A DNA stretch of 64,000 bases from Sneathiella aquimaris (GTDB lineage Bacteria > Pseudomonadota > Alphaproteobacteria > Sneathiellales > Sneathiellaceae). The position numbers were made by a program, and so were the translations under genes. The stretch covers positions 1,411,501-1,475,500 of the forward strand of contig NZ_CP112881.1 of assembly GCF_026409565.1 (NCBI RefSeq), given 5' to 3'. The notes below the pieces were generated by a model that saw only the letters and a list, made by a program, of their open reading frames with translations, was not told where the DNA came from and ran no database searches. Below, in pieces: positions 54,008 to 63,375 of this stretch (its first letter is position 1; each line of letters begins with the position of its first letter).

Positions 54008-55168
54008 TTATATTGATTTCATGGGTTTCCAATAAACTTGCCACACCGACAACAACACAAACAGAAGGCACACCAGGGCGAAGAAAAGGGGCATGCCGTG
54101 TGGTTCATAGACTTTCATGGCATACCCTCCCACAAGAGGGCCAATAAGACCTCCAGCCCCCCACAGGATGCCTGCGGCGGCATTTGCTGTGATGAGATCA
54201 GCCCCCCTGAACAACCGGCCCATGATCACAAGGGCAATTGTATAGGTACCAACGACCGCCCCACCCCAAATCACAAGCATTGGCCACAGTAGATAGGGTA
54301 TGGCGATCAGGAGCGGCAAAAACAGGGCGCCAAGGATGCCTACGACCCCGCAGAAAAGAATCACTTTGTAATGGCCAATTCGGTCGGCAATCCAGCCTAT
54401 GGGAAATTGTAACAGGATATTGCCCGCCAATAAGACACTCGACATCAAAACCGCTGTTTTTTCTGTCATGCCGGATAAAACGCCATAAACCGGCAAGAGT
54501 GTTAAAACCGATCCGTCAAAGATGGCAACCAGCAACGCTGCAGCGCAAATCATCGGAGCAAGTTTCAGGAATGAAAAGACGGAAAAATGGCTTTGCCCTG
54601 AAAGCTTTGGAAACGTTCCGTGGGAATATAAAAACATAACACTTGCAGAAGCAATAATTCCGCCTGCGATGAAAAAGGGCCGATTGCCTTCGGTTCCGAT
54701 GATATTGATGAGGACAGGACCCAAGGCAAATCCAAGGGTCATGAACGAGACGTAGATCGCGACAGTGCGACCCCGTTTGCTGTCTTCTGCCACTTGATTG
54801 ATCCAGGTTTCACTGATCAGAAACAGCGCCGCCATGGCAATCCCCATGGTCAAACGGAGGAAAAACCAGAAAATCAGATTATCATTCAGGCCGAGGGCAA
54901 AAATGGAACCGCTGCACAATATAAGCGCGGCCCAAAGAACGGTGCCTGTCCCAAATTTGTGCGTTAGATGCGGAACTACAGGTGAGAAAAAGAGAAAGGC
55001 AAGTGATGGCATTGCTCCCATGACGCCGATCAGGTCACTTCCAATACCGTTTTTATTCATGGTGAGTGAAATCAAAGGGATAGAAAGGCTGAGAGAAACA
55101 GCCATGACAGTGACGGACGTAATGATAGCGACGATCGCCCGGTTGCGGTCTCTATTGGCTAGATTCAC
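54008..55168 (-). CDS. MFS transporter
   Basis: A 386-residue protein with about twelve membrane segments. MAVSLSLSIPLISLTMNKNGIGSDLIGVMGAMPSLAFLFFSPVVPHLTHKFG is the first half start; GWIADRIGHYKV is the classic loop motif. It belongs to the YcaD-like small MFS group. The GTG at 55168 overlaps the Nudix stop by 4 bp (GTGA). The substrate is unknown; the position between Nudix and rpmG genes is conserved in other alphaproteobacteria as I recall. Confidence 0.88.
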   Translation of the reverse strand: MNLANRDRNRAIVAIITSVTVMAVSLSLSIPLISLTMNKNGIGSDLIGVMGAMPSLAFLFFSPVVPHLTHKFGTGTVLWAALILCSGSIFALGLNDNLIFWFFLRLTMGIAMAALFLISETWINQVAEDSKRGRTVAIYVSFMTLGFALGPVLINIIGTEGNRPFFIAGGIIASASVMFLYSHGTFPKLSGQSHFSVFSFLKLAPMICAAALLVAIFDGSVLTLLPVYGVLSGMTEKTAVLMSSVLLAGNILLQFPIGWIADRIGHYKVILFCGVVGILGALFLPLLIAIPYLLWPMLVIWGGAVVGTYTIALVIMGRLFRGADLITANAAAGILWGAGGLIGPLVGGYAMKVYEPHGMPLFFALVCLLFVLLSVWQVYWKPMKSI

Positions 55169-55803
55169 AGTGTTTCCTGACGAACGACAGATTTTCCTTT
55201 GATATAGGTAAATAGAGAAAAATGGGAAATATTTAAAGATCCATTGTCTGTTGAACGGATCATTTTTTCCAAGACAAACTCGGTGATATCGACCACCGGC
55301 ATGTTGAGCGCGTCATGAAGGCTATACCATCCCAGATCAACCAGTTCGCCGGAGCCGGCCAAATCTCCCTTTGCGTGCTCAGCATCGGCCAGCATGAACC
55401 GGCTATTAAAGCGGATTGGACTTTGTGCAGGTGTGATGGCCCGGGCGAAATAATCGATCCCGGCAAGATCTGCAACCAAAGTATCGTTATGCAAATCGCC
55501 AAGCACAAGTCCGGTTTCTTCCCACGTCTCGCGAACAGCAGCACATGCGAGGGCTGTTGCCATATCTCCTGGATGAGACAGCCGTTGCTTGACATGCGCC
55601 TGCAGGGGGCGTTTGACCGGATGCGAAAAATCACTGGCATCGAGCCGGCCTCCGGGAAACACGTATACATCAGGAAGGAAACGATGGCCTTTGGCGCGTT
55701 TACCCATCAAAACTTCGATGCCGTTGTTACGACTGCGATATAAAACAAGACTTGCAGAATTTTTTGGAACCGCGGGCTTTCCATGCGTTTTTCGTGTCGT
55801 CAT
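55165..55803 (-). CDS. Nudix hydrolase, NUDT19-like (second of a tandem pair)
   Basis: A 212-residue protein. RFLPDVYVFPGGRLDASD is the N-terminal block and AAVRETWEETGLVLG the catalytic half of the Nudix box; the usual GxxxxxE start is separated from it by an insert, as in the NUDT19/CoA-diphosphatase-like group. It is a paralogue of the upstream gene, whose stop its ATG overlaps by 4 bp. The likely substrate is a nucleotide-linked diphosphate such as a CoA species; this is inference. The 3' end overlaps the MFS gene. Confidence 0.87.
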   Translation of the reverse strand: MTTRKTHGKPAVPKNSASLVLYRSRNNGIEVLMGKRAKGHRFLPDVYVFPGGRLDASDFSHPVKRPLQAHVKQRLSHPGDMATALACAAVRETWEETGLVLGDLHNDTLVADLAGIDYFARAITPAQSPIRFNSRFMLADAEHAKGDLAGSGELVDLGWYSLHDALNMPVVDITEFVLEKMIRSTDNGSLNISHFSLFTYIKGKSVVRQETL

Positions 55804-56519
55804 TCCGTTGTAAAAACCCGTTGGCCCCGGACCATCTTAAATAATTTCACTGGTACCTCCGGTTTCCTTCCGGGATGCGTGTCGAGAAACTCTCTGACTT
55901 GGGTCAGGATGTATTCTGTGATCAGGGGGATATCAAGTTCAAGCGCTTCATCAATCGTCACCCACTTCATGTCAAGCAGTTCGCCAGTTCCGCCTAAATC
56001 TCCTGCGATATTTTCGCCATTATAGACAAAAAAACGTGTGTTAAATCGTTTCTTCCGCATAGGAGGGGTGACGGCGCGCGCGATATAATCCAGTTCTGAC
56101 AGGTCTGGCCCGCAGGTCTTGGTTCCAAATTCATTCCAAACCTGAATACGCGATCGACGCGCTCGATCATAAGAAGCAGCGATGCGTAATCCTGTTTCTT
56201 CAAACGTTTCACGAATGGCGGCAACCGCAAGGGCGCGGGCGCGGGCCGGGCTGCACCCGCCCCGTTCAAGGCGGTGCATGACGTCCGGGCGAAGGTCTCT
56301 CGCCGGAATGATACGGGAATCATGTGGATCAACCCGTCCACCGGGAAAAACATAAGTGTTTGGCATAAAGCTGTGCCGACCACTGCGTTCACCCATCAGA
56401 ATCTCGGTTCGGTCTGGTTGCTGGCGGTAAATGATAATTGTGGCCGCGTCTTTTGGCCGAGGCGCTTTCGTATTTGAGCCGCGGTTTTCTGCCACGCTTC
56501 GATTTTTCTTATCGGTCAT
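55800..56519 (-). CDS. Nudix hydrolase, NUDT19-like (first of a tandem pair)
   Basis: A 239-residue protein. RHSFMPNTYVFPGGRVDPHDSRI near residues 48-70 and AAIRETFEETGLRIAASY near 107-124 give the same split Nudix box as its neighbour. The N-terminal 25 residues are basic and disordered-looking. TEYILTQVREFLDTHPGRKPEVPV is the C-terminal tail. Two tandem genes of this type with a shared overlap suggest duplication and divergence. The start at 56519 is 80 bases after the DUF983 stop. Confidence 0.87.
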   Translation of the reverse strand: MTDKKNRSVAENRGSNTKAPRPKDAATIIIYRQQPDRTEILMGERSGRHSFMPNTYVFPGGRVDPHDSRIIPARDLRPDVMHRLERGGCSPARARALAVAAIRETFEETGLRIAASYDRARRSRIQVWNEFGTKTCGPDLSELDYIARAVTPPMRKKRFNTRFFVYNGENIAGDLGGTGELLDMKWVTIDEALELDIPLITEYILTQVREFLDTHPGRKPEVPVKLFKMVRGQRVFTTE

Positions 56520-56599
56520 TCTCTAAACATCCTTTTTGCGCTTAAGGATGCCTTTTATCGAGAAAAAAGTCCAGAGTTGCCTCAGGGAATGGCTGCTGA

Positions 56600-57007
56600 T
56601 TAGTCGATCTGCTGGGCAGAATATCCGGTTGCCTCTTCATCAAACCCATGCATTTTACGAGCCCATTGAAGACCGATCAACGCACCTTTGATATGGGGCA
56701 GTAAAACAAGGGATGACAGAATTGCCACAGGAAACCAGATGACCATATGAACCCATGTTTCAGGACTGTATGTTTTTTCAACGAATAACAGGCCAGACAC
56801 GATAAAATGAAGCACAATCATCATCGTAAAATATGGGGGAGCATCGTCAGCACGTTGATGGAATAACTCCAGACCACAGTGGTCACACGTGTGATTAACT
56901 TTGATATATCCTTTAAAAATCCGACCTTTTCCGCAATCAGGACAGCGGCGCATGAAGCCTTTGCGAAGGGATGTGGCCAAAGATCGTTCCGATGAAGTGT
57001 TGCTCAT
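56600..57007 (-). CDS. DUF983 zinc-ribbon membrane protein
   Basis: A 135-residue protein. GFMRRCPDCGKGRIFKGYIKVNHTCDHCGLELFHQRADDAPPYFTM is the full DUF983 signature with two CxxC pairs that should bind zinc, followed by two or three membrane segments (from about residue 63). The function is unknown. The ATG at 57007 gives the family length; the frame continues 16 codons further upstream. It lies 119 bases after the rnr stop in the conserved block. Confidence 0.9.
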   Translation of the reverse strand: MSNTSSERSLATSLRKGFMRRCPDCGKGRIFKGYIKVNHTCDHCGLELFHQRADDAPPYFTMMIVLHFIVSGLLFVEKTYSPETWVHMVIWFPVAILSSLVLLPHIKGALIGLQWARKMHGFDEEATGYSAQQID

Positions 57008-57126
57008 AGTAGTATAATACTTCCTGTTATTTGCGCAGAGTATAACAGGAAGCATATGTCTTTGGGATCACGAAACCGCCATTGCGACACTCTGCCGCAA
57101 TTTGCATTGATTTGGATCAATGTATA

Positions 57127-59439
57127 TCAGGTATTTCTTGCTTTCTTTGCAGCCGCCCGCTTCTTACCCTTTGGCATCGTTTTTTTCTTCTTGGAAAAGG
57201 ACTTCTTGCCTGGGGCTCCAGGTTTTCCAGAAGCTGCATTGCGTTTTCTCCGCCGTGCCCCCGCGTCATAGGAAGAACGGCCGGAACCGTCTTCAATCGA
57301 GACAATCATACTGCCCGTTGCAATGTCTACTTCGCGAAGTTGTACGGCTAACCGGTCAGATAGTCGATAAGTAACACCTGTCCGTTCGCCAAAAAGAGAA
57401 TGGTTTTTTTCATCATACACAAAAAAGTCATGCCCGATGGTCGAGATAGGAGCAAACGCGTCGGCACCGGTTTCGTCCAGCGAAAAGAACAAGCCCGCCC
57501 GCGTAACACCCGTAATTTTTGCCTGAAAGATTTCATTGACCTTGTTGGCAAGAAAAACAGCCGTGAAACGGTCCATGGTTTGCCGTTCCGCGACCATAGC
57601 ACGGCGTTCAAGTCCAGAGATATGAACCCCAATATCGTCGAGATTTTCGGCGTCTTCATTAGTCAGCCCATCATTGCCCAGCCCAAGGCCGGAGATAAGG
57701 CTTCGGTGGACCAATAGGTCTGCATAACGTCGAATTGGCGAGGTGAAGTGGGCGTAGTTTTTCAGGTGTAAGCCAAAATGGTGCTTGTTATCCGGACTAT
57801 ATACCGCCTGTGACTGAGAGCGCAGGACCAGAGTACTGACCAGCTCTTTGTCCGTCTCGTTTTCGGCTTGCGCTAAAATTCTGTTGAATGTCGCCGTTTG
57901 AAGGACTTGCCCCTTGGCAAAGCTGATGTTCATTTCCGACAGGATTTCCTGCAGTCCTTCCAGCTTTTCACGATCAGGCGGTTCGTGAACCCGGAACATG
58001 CAGGGTCGCCGAAGTTGATTAAGGGTCTCTGCGGCACATACATTTGCCTGAATCATAAACTCTTCAATCATCATATGAGCGGCAAAGCGAACTTTTTTAT
58101 GGACAGCTTTAATAAACCCGTCTTCGTTCAGTTCAATTTTTCGTTCCGGAAGCTCCAGATTAAGGGGTTGGCGTTTATCCCGTGCCTTTTTCAAGGCTTC
58201 ATAGGCGCCAAATAATGGTTTTATAACCGTCTGGGCAAGCTCTTCTGTGACATGGTCAGGATGCCCTTCATAGGCGTTCTGGGCCTGCCGGTATGTGAGG
58301 GACGCGCACGAGTTGATCAGCGCCCGCATAAATTTATGGCGGATCTTGTTGCCGTTTGCATCAAACCACATTTTGACGGCCATGACAGGTCGGTCCACAT
58401 TGTCGTGCAGAGAACACAAGTCGCTAGACAATTCGTGGGGCAGCATGGGCACAACCCTGTCAGGGAAATAAACCGAGTTCCCGCGCAGGCGGGCCGACTT
58501 ATCCAATTCTGACCCAGAGGTGACATAATGGGCTACATCCGCGATCGCCACGATGACCTGCCAGCCGCCAGCGTTTTCAGGACTTTCATCCCGTTGCGCC
58601 CATACGGCGTCATCTCTATCCCGCGCATCTTCAGGATCGATGGTCAAAATAGGCAGATCACGCAAATCCGTGCGGTCCGCAAGTTCTACAGGTTTTGCGC
58701 TTAGTGCTTCTTTTTTAACCGCGTCACTGAATTCGTGGGGAATGCCGTGCGCATGGATGGCAATCAGGCTGAGGGATCGGGAATCGCCTAACGGTCCGAT
58801 ACGCTCTGTCACTTTACCTTCGGGCGTTCCAAAATGACGGCCAGGCAGAATATCGACAAGGACCACTTCTCCCGATTGTGCCCCCATGGAATGTTCTTCC
58901 AAAATGGTAATTTCTTTTTTGTTTTTTCGATCGGTCGGCTGAACACGCCCATTTTTACCGGTGCTGGTATAAACACCAAGCACGGGCCCGCTCGCGGCCG
59001 TCAGGTGACGGATGACGGTTGCTTCATACGAGCCATCTGGCTGCTTGGCCAGCTTGGCCAGATATCTATCGCCAACGGCCACTGCTTTAACGCCTCGCTT
59101 TTTTTGCAGGCCCACATAAATGGTTGGTGCTGGTGTCTCATCGTCCCATTTTACCGGTTTGCCAATGGGCTCGCCATTTTCGTCAAGGCGTATGATGTCA
59201 ATTACGGCTACACTGGGAAGGCTTCCGGCGGCGGCCAATGACTGCCCACGGCCTTTTTCAAGCGCCCCATCCGTAACCAATTCTTTAAGGATTTTTTTTA
59301 AATATATGCGATCGGCACCTTTAATATTAAAGGCTTTCGCAATTTCCCGTTTGCCAACCGGGGCGTCACTTTCTTCGATGAAAGTGCGCACCTGATCTTT
59401 GGTTGGTAAATAACTCGGGTTCTTTATGTCTTTGGTCAA
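57127..59439 (-). CDS. rnr: ribonuclease R
   Basis: A 770-residue 3'-5' exoribonuclease. An N-terminal winged-helix region is followed by cold-shock domains, the RNB domain (ILTIDPEDARDRDDAVWAQ holds the metal Asp residues, HYVTSGSELDKSARLRGNSVYFPDRVVPMLP follows) and an S1 domain (ITGVTRAGLFFSLDETGADAFAPIS). The tail is Lys/Arg-rich, as in RNases R. The start appears to be TTG (59437-59439), without a good ribosome site. It follows topA by 29 bases on the same strand. Confidence 0.95.
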   Translation of the reverse strand: MTKDIKNPSYLPTKDQVRTFIEESDAPVGKREIAKAFNIKGADRIYLKKILKELVTDGALEKGRGQSLAAAGSLPSVAVIDIIRLDENGEPIGKPVKWDDETPAPTIYVGLQKKRGVKAVAVGDRYLAKLAKQPDGSYEATVIRHLTAASGPVLGVYTSTGKNGRVQPTDRKNKKEITILEEHSMGAQSGEVVLVDILPGRHFGTPEGKVTERIGPLGDSRSLSLIAIHAHGIPHEFSDAVKKEALSAKPVELADRTDLRDLPILTIDPEDARDRDDAVWAQRDESPENAGGWQVIVAIADVAHYVTSGSELDKSARLRGNSVYFPDRVVPMLPHELSSDLCSLHDNVDRPVMAVKMWFDANGNKIRHKFMRALINSCASLTYRQAQNAYEGHPDHVTEELAQTVIKPLFGAYEALKKARDKRQPLNLELPERKIELNEDGFIKAVHKKVRFAAHMMIEEFMIQANVCAAETLNQLRRPCMFRVHEPPDREKLEGLQEILSEMNISFAKGQVLQTATFNRILAQAENETDKELVSTLVLRSQSQAVYSPDNKHHFGLHLKNYAHFTSPIRRYADLLVHRSLISGLGLGNDGLTNEDAENLDDIGVHISGLERRAMVAERQTMDRFTAVFLANKVNEIFQAKITGVTRAGLFFSLDETGADAFAPISTIGHDFFVYDEKNHSLFGERTGVTYRLSDRLAVQLREVDIATGSMIVSIEDGSGRSSYDAGARRRKRNAASGKPGAPGKKSFSKKKKTMPKGKKRAAAKKARNT

Positions 59440-59468
59440 ATTATCTTTTTCTGCGGTCAGTACCGCTG

Positions 59469-62111
59469 TTAATCGTCACTCTCTACTGTTTTCTTTTTCG
59501 CAGGAGCTTTTTTCTTTGCTGGTGCTTTCTTCTTGGCAGGTGCTTTTTTAGCCGTGGTTTTCTTCGCTGCGGTTTTCTTCGCTAGCTTGGGTTTCTTTCC
59601 ACTTTTTGCGGCACGGTCTGCCAGAAGCTTAACAGCCTCTTCCAAAGTAATGGTCATCGGGTCAGATCCTTTAGGGATCGTCGCGTTGATGCCACCATGG
59701 GTGACGTATGGTCCATAACGGCCATCTTTTACATTAATATCAGCTTCATCGTCCGGGTGTTTCCCGACAACACGCAAGGGAGGGGCAGCCCGACCTGCGC
59801 CGCCGCGGGTTTTTGCCGCGGCCAGCAGTTCAACCGCCCGGTTCATCCCAACGGTCAGAACTTCCATTCCGCTCGTCAGTTTGCCATATTTTTTATCGCA
59901 TTCCACATAAGGACCGTATCGGCCGAGGCCCGCTGTGATCATTGTTCCTGTTTCTGGATGAGGACCGATTTCCCGTGGCAAGGCCATTAACTGGACAGCC
60001 ATTTCGAAATCGATGTCTTCCAGCGGCATGTCCTTTGGAATGGAAACGCGTTTTGGCTTTTTCTTTGGTTCAGGTTCGCCCAATTGCAAGTAAGGACCGT
60101 AAGGTCCTTTGCGCAGGGTGATCATCAATTCAGTCGCAGGATCGATCCCAAGTTCCTTGGGTCCGTCGTCAACATCGGAGGATCCGTTCTCTGAATTTGC
60201 CGCTCCCAATTGCCGGGTGAAACGACATTCAGGATAGTTCGAGCAACCAATAAACGCGCCAAACCGGCCAGTTTTCAGGGAAAGGCGGCCATCTTCACAT
60301 TTGGTGCAGGCGCGCGGATCTTTACCTTCCTCAACTTCTGGAAAAACATGAGGACCAAGGACGCGGTTCAATTCCTCCAGAACATCCGTTACCCGAAGCT
60401 CTGCTGTTCCATCAACAGAAAGGCTGAAGTCACTCCAGAAATCACGTAAAACCTGCTTCCAGTCAATCTTGGCATCTGAAATATCATCCAACCGTTCTTC
60501 GAGTTGGGCTGTGAAATCATACTCCACATAGCGCGTAAAGAACGAGGACAGAAACGCTGTTACCAACTGGCCCTTATCTTCCGGTTTAAACCGTTTTTGA
60601 TCCAGTACTACATAATCCCGGTCTTGCAGGACGGAGATGATCGAGGCGTAGGTGGACGGCCGGCCAATGCCCAGTTCTTCGAGTTTCTTGACAAGACTGG
60701 CTTCTGAATAGCGCGGTGCCGGTTCTGTGAAATGCTGATCTTCGCGGACAATTTCTGTAGACATGGTTTCGCCTTCAGAGACGGCAGGCAGTCTTTTTCC
60801 ACCTTCGTCGTCCTTGGTATCATCCTGTCCTTCTTCATACAGTTTCAGAAAACCTGCAAAACGAACAACGCTGCCTGTTGCACGCAGAGTTTGACCCGCA
60901 CCATCCTGAAAATCAATGGTCGTGCGTTCCATCTGCGCACTTTCCATCTGGCTGGCAATAGTCCGTTTCCAGATCAGTTCATACAGTTTCAGATGTTCCT
61001 GATCCAGATACCGCGCGGCCTGCGCGGGTGTGCGGGATAAATCGGTCGGGCGGATTGCTTCGTGCGCTTCCTGAGCATTCTTGGATTTTGTTTTGTAAGC
61101 ACGCGGCGAGCCTGGAACAAATTCCGGTCCATATTCAGCGGCGATAACATCCCGGCAGGCGTGGATTGCTTCATTGGCAAGTGTTACGCCGTCTGTCCGC
61201 ATGTAAGTGATCAGGCCGGCTGTTTCTCCGCCTACATCAAACCCTTCATACAGTTTCTGTGCAACCATCATGGTGCGTTTGGCACCAAATCCAAGTTTAC
61301 GCGATGCTTCCTGCTGTAACGTGGATGTTGTAAAGGGGGGAGATGGGTTTCGTTTCGCCGGCTTTTTCGTGACGCTTTGTACATGGAACGTTCCAGCACG
61401 TACTTTTTCTGCGGCGGCTTTTGCCGTTGCTTCATCCGGTAAAGAAAACTTATCGAGCTTTTTGTCGTCAAGATACGTAAGGCGGGCTGTGATTTTGGAT
61501 TTTTTGTCGTTCAGAAAATCCGCATCAATCGTCCAGTATTCTTCGGCCTTGAAGGCCTCGATTTCCAATTCACGCTCACAAATCAGTCGCAGGGCAACCG
61601 ACTGAACCCGTCCAGCAGACTTCGCGCCCGGAAGTTTTCGCCACAAAACAGGTGATAAAGTAAAGCCAACCAGATAATCGAGTGCTCGACGAGCCTGTTG
61701 GGCATTCACCAGATTCATGTCCAGTTCGCGTGGATTTGCAATCCCGTCCAAGACGGCTTTCTTCGTAATCTCGTTAAAGACGACACGGCTTACTTTAGCG
61801 TCTTTTAATTTCTTTTTTTCTTCCATCACCTTCATGACATGCCAGGCAATCGCTTCTCCTTCGCGATCCGGGTCAGTGGCGAGGTACAGGTTTTCAGCGC
61901 CCTTGAGAGCATCTGCTATCGCTTTGATATGTTTGGCAGATTTTGCATCATTTTGATAATCCATTGCAAAATCTTCATCCGGTTTGACTGATCCGTCCTT
62001 AGACGGCAGATCGCGGATGTGACCGTAGGATGCCAGGACCGTATAGTCCGAGCCGAGATATTTATTTATTGTCTTTGCTTTCGCAGGAGACTCAACGACC
62101 ACTACATTCAT
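59469..62111 (-). CDS. topA: DNA topoisomerase I
   Basis: An 880-residue type IA topoisomerase that relaxes negative supercoils. The TOPRIM domain has VVVVESPAKAKTINKYLG and LATDPDREGEAIAW; the active tyrosine is Y303 in ITYMRTDGVTL. A single four-Cys zinc finger lies near CTKCEDGRLSLKTGRFGAFIGCSNYPEC, followed by topoisomerase C-terminal repeats (GPYGPYLQLGE, GRYGPYVECDKKYGKL, GRYGPYVTHGG). The end is a Lys/Ala/Pro-rich histone H1-like tail. It lies between dprA and rnr, a conserved order. Confidence 0.95.
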   Translation of the reverse strand: MNVVVVESPAKAKTINKYLGSDYTVLASYGHIRDLPSKDGSVKPDEDFAMDYQNDAKSAKHIKAIADALKGAENLYLATDPDREGEAIAWHVMKVMEEKKKLKDAKVSRVVFNEITKKAVLDGIANPRELDMNLVNAQQARRALDYLVGFTLSPVLWRKLPGAKSAGRVQSVALRLICERELEIEAFKAEEYWTIDADFLNDKKSKITARLTYLDDKKLDKFSLPDEATAKAAAEKVRAGTFHVQSVTKKPAKRNPSPPFTTSTLQQEASRKLGFGAKRTMMVAQKLYEGFDVGGETAGLITYMRTDGVTLANEAIHACRDVIAAEYGPEFVPGSPRAYKTKSKNAQEAHEAIRPTDLSRTPAQAARYLDQEHLKLYELIWKRTIASQMESAQMERTTIDFQDGAGQTLRATGSVVRFAGFLKLYEEGQDDTKDDEGGKRLPAVSEGETMSTEIVREDQHFTEPAPRYSEASLVKKLEELGIGRPSTYASIISVLQDRDYVVLDQKRFKPEDKGQLVTAFLSSFFTRYVEYDFTAQLEERLDDISDAKIDWKQVLRDFWSDFSLSVDGTAELRVTDVLEELNRVLGPHVFPEVEEGKDPRACTKCEDGRLSLKTGRFGAFIGCSNYPECRFTRQLGAANSENGSSDVDDGPKELGIDPATELMITLRKGPYGPYLQLGEPEPKKKPKRVSIPKDMPLEDIDFEMAVQLMALPREIGPHPETGTMITAGLGRYGPYVECDKKYGKLTSGMEVLTVGMNRAVELLAAAKTRGGAGRAAPPLRVVGKHPDDEADINVKDGRYGPYVTHGGINATIPKGSDPMTITLEEAVKLLADRAAKSGKKPKLAKKTAAKKTTAKKAPAKKKAPAKKKAPAKKKTVESDD

Positions 62112-62179
62112 AGAAATACCACAGACCTTCTTTTTTTAACGGCTCAGTACAAGAGTGCAATTTGCCATATATAGAGAGA

Positions 62180-63301
62180 CTAACTCGCGAAGGAAACCCT
62201 GTTTCCAAAATGGCGTTCTATTCTGCCTGCTAGTTCAAGTTCAAGCAAAATCGTCAAAACCACGCCGGGAGGGAATTCTGTAAGCCTTACAAGTTCATCA
62301 ATATCGATGGGGGTAGGGCTTAAAAGGTGGAGCAGAACAGGGCGAGCCTGATCAAGGGTCTGTTCATTTGGCGACAGGGTTCTGTCAAAGGGCAGGGCGG
62401 GTTGTTCGGGTTCGGACAGGGGGAGGGACTTCAGTCCCGATAATTCCTGAAGAATATCTTGATCACTTTCCACAAGAATGGCCCCGTTTTTTATCAGATT
62501 GTTTGTTCCTTTTGCACGTGGATCCATAGGAGAGCCGGGCACTGCAAAAACATCGCGCCCCTGTTCCGCCGCCATTCTTGCCGTGATCAATGACCCTGAT
62601 TTTGGGGTTGCCTCCATAACGAGTATACCCAGTGCCATCCCGGAGATAATGCGGTTGCGCCTTGGGAAATGCCGAGCCTGTGGCTGGGTGCCAAAGGGCT
62701 GCTCTGCAATCACGCATCCTCCATTTTCGATTTGTGCCTGCAAGTCAGCATTTTCGCGGGGATATTTTACATCAAGGCCACCGCCGACCACAGCAACAGT
62801 CCCTGTTGTCAAGGACGCTTCATGGGCCACTTTGTCGATACCGCGGGCGAGACCGGATGCAATGACTAGCCCATTATTTCCAAGTTTCGAACACAGGGAG
62901 CGTGTCAGATTCTGGGCAACTGCGGACGCGTTTCGGGATCCAACAACTCCTAACATGTTTTTACCAAGGAGATCCGTATGTCCTTTTAAACTGATCACCG
63001 GAGGAGCATCCGGAATATGACGGAGCAACGGAGGGTAGTTCGGTTCACAACTGCCTATCAGTTGCCCACCATACTGGATGACTTGTTCCATCTCGCGCTC
63101 AGCAGCGCCCTTCGCATATATTCTAATTGGTTTTTTGCGTCCGCCGTTCCGGGCAAGTTCAGGGATTGCTTCCAAGGCACGGCCGGCATTTTCAAACCGG
63201 TTTAGAAGCTGAAAGAACGTAATTGGCCCGACATTTTCTGATCGAATAAGGCGTAACCAATTCAGTCTTTCGGCGAATGAAAGTTCAATATTGTGTTGCA
63301 T
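62180..63301 (-). CDS. dprA: DNA-processing protein DprA
   Basis: Binds incoming single-stranded DNA and loads RecA during natural transformation. From the ATG at 63301 there are 373 residues. The Rossmann-like core has GVVGSRNASAVAQNLTRSLCSKLG, VIASGLARGIDKVAHEASL, VAVVGGGLDVKYPREN and SEQPFGTQPQARHFPRRNRIISGMALGILVMEA-like blocks, then GSLITARMAAEQGRDVFAVPGSPMDPRAKGTNNLIKNGA. A C-terminal winged-helix domain follows. A TTG at 63319 is an alternative start. It sits between plsY (upstream) and topA. Confidence 0.92.
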   Translation of the reverse strand: MQHNIELSFAERLNWLRLIRSENVGPITFFQLLNRFENAGRALEAIPELARNGGRKKPIRIYAKGAAEREMEQVIQYGGQLIGSCEPNYPPLLRHIPDAPPVISLKGHTDLLGKNMLGVVGSRNASAVAQNLTRSLCSKLGNNGLVIASGLARGIDKVAHEASLTTGTVAVVGGGLDVKYPRENADLQAQIENGGCVIAEQPFGTQPQARHFPRRNRIISGMALGILVMEATPKSGSLITARMAAEQGRDVFAVPGSPMDPRAKGTNNLIKNGAILVESDQDILQELSGLKSLPLSEPEQPALPFDRTLSPNEQTLDQARPVLLHLLSPTPIDIDELVRLTEFPPGVVLTILLELELAGRIERHFGNRVSFAS

Positions 63302-63375
63302 CAGAAAAATGTGATGCAAATTGATGAACGCGTCAATTGAAAAAATACTTATTTAATGCGCGTTATTGGTAAGTA

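Noticed and set aside
59480-59590. Tandem DNA repeat at the topA end
   Set aside because: Explained by the coding of a low-complexity Lys/Ala/Pro tail and not a separate repeat element.
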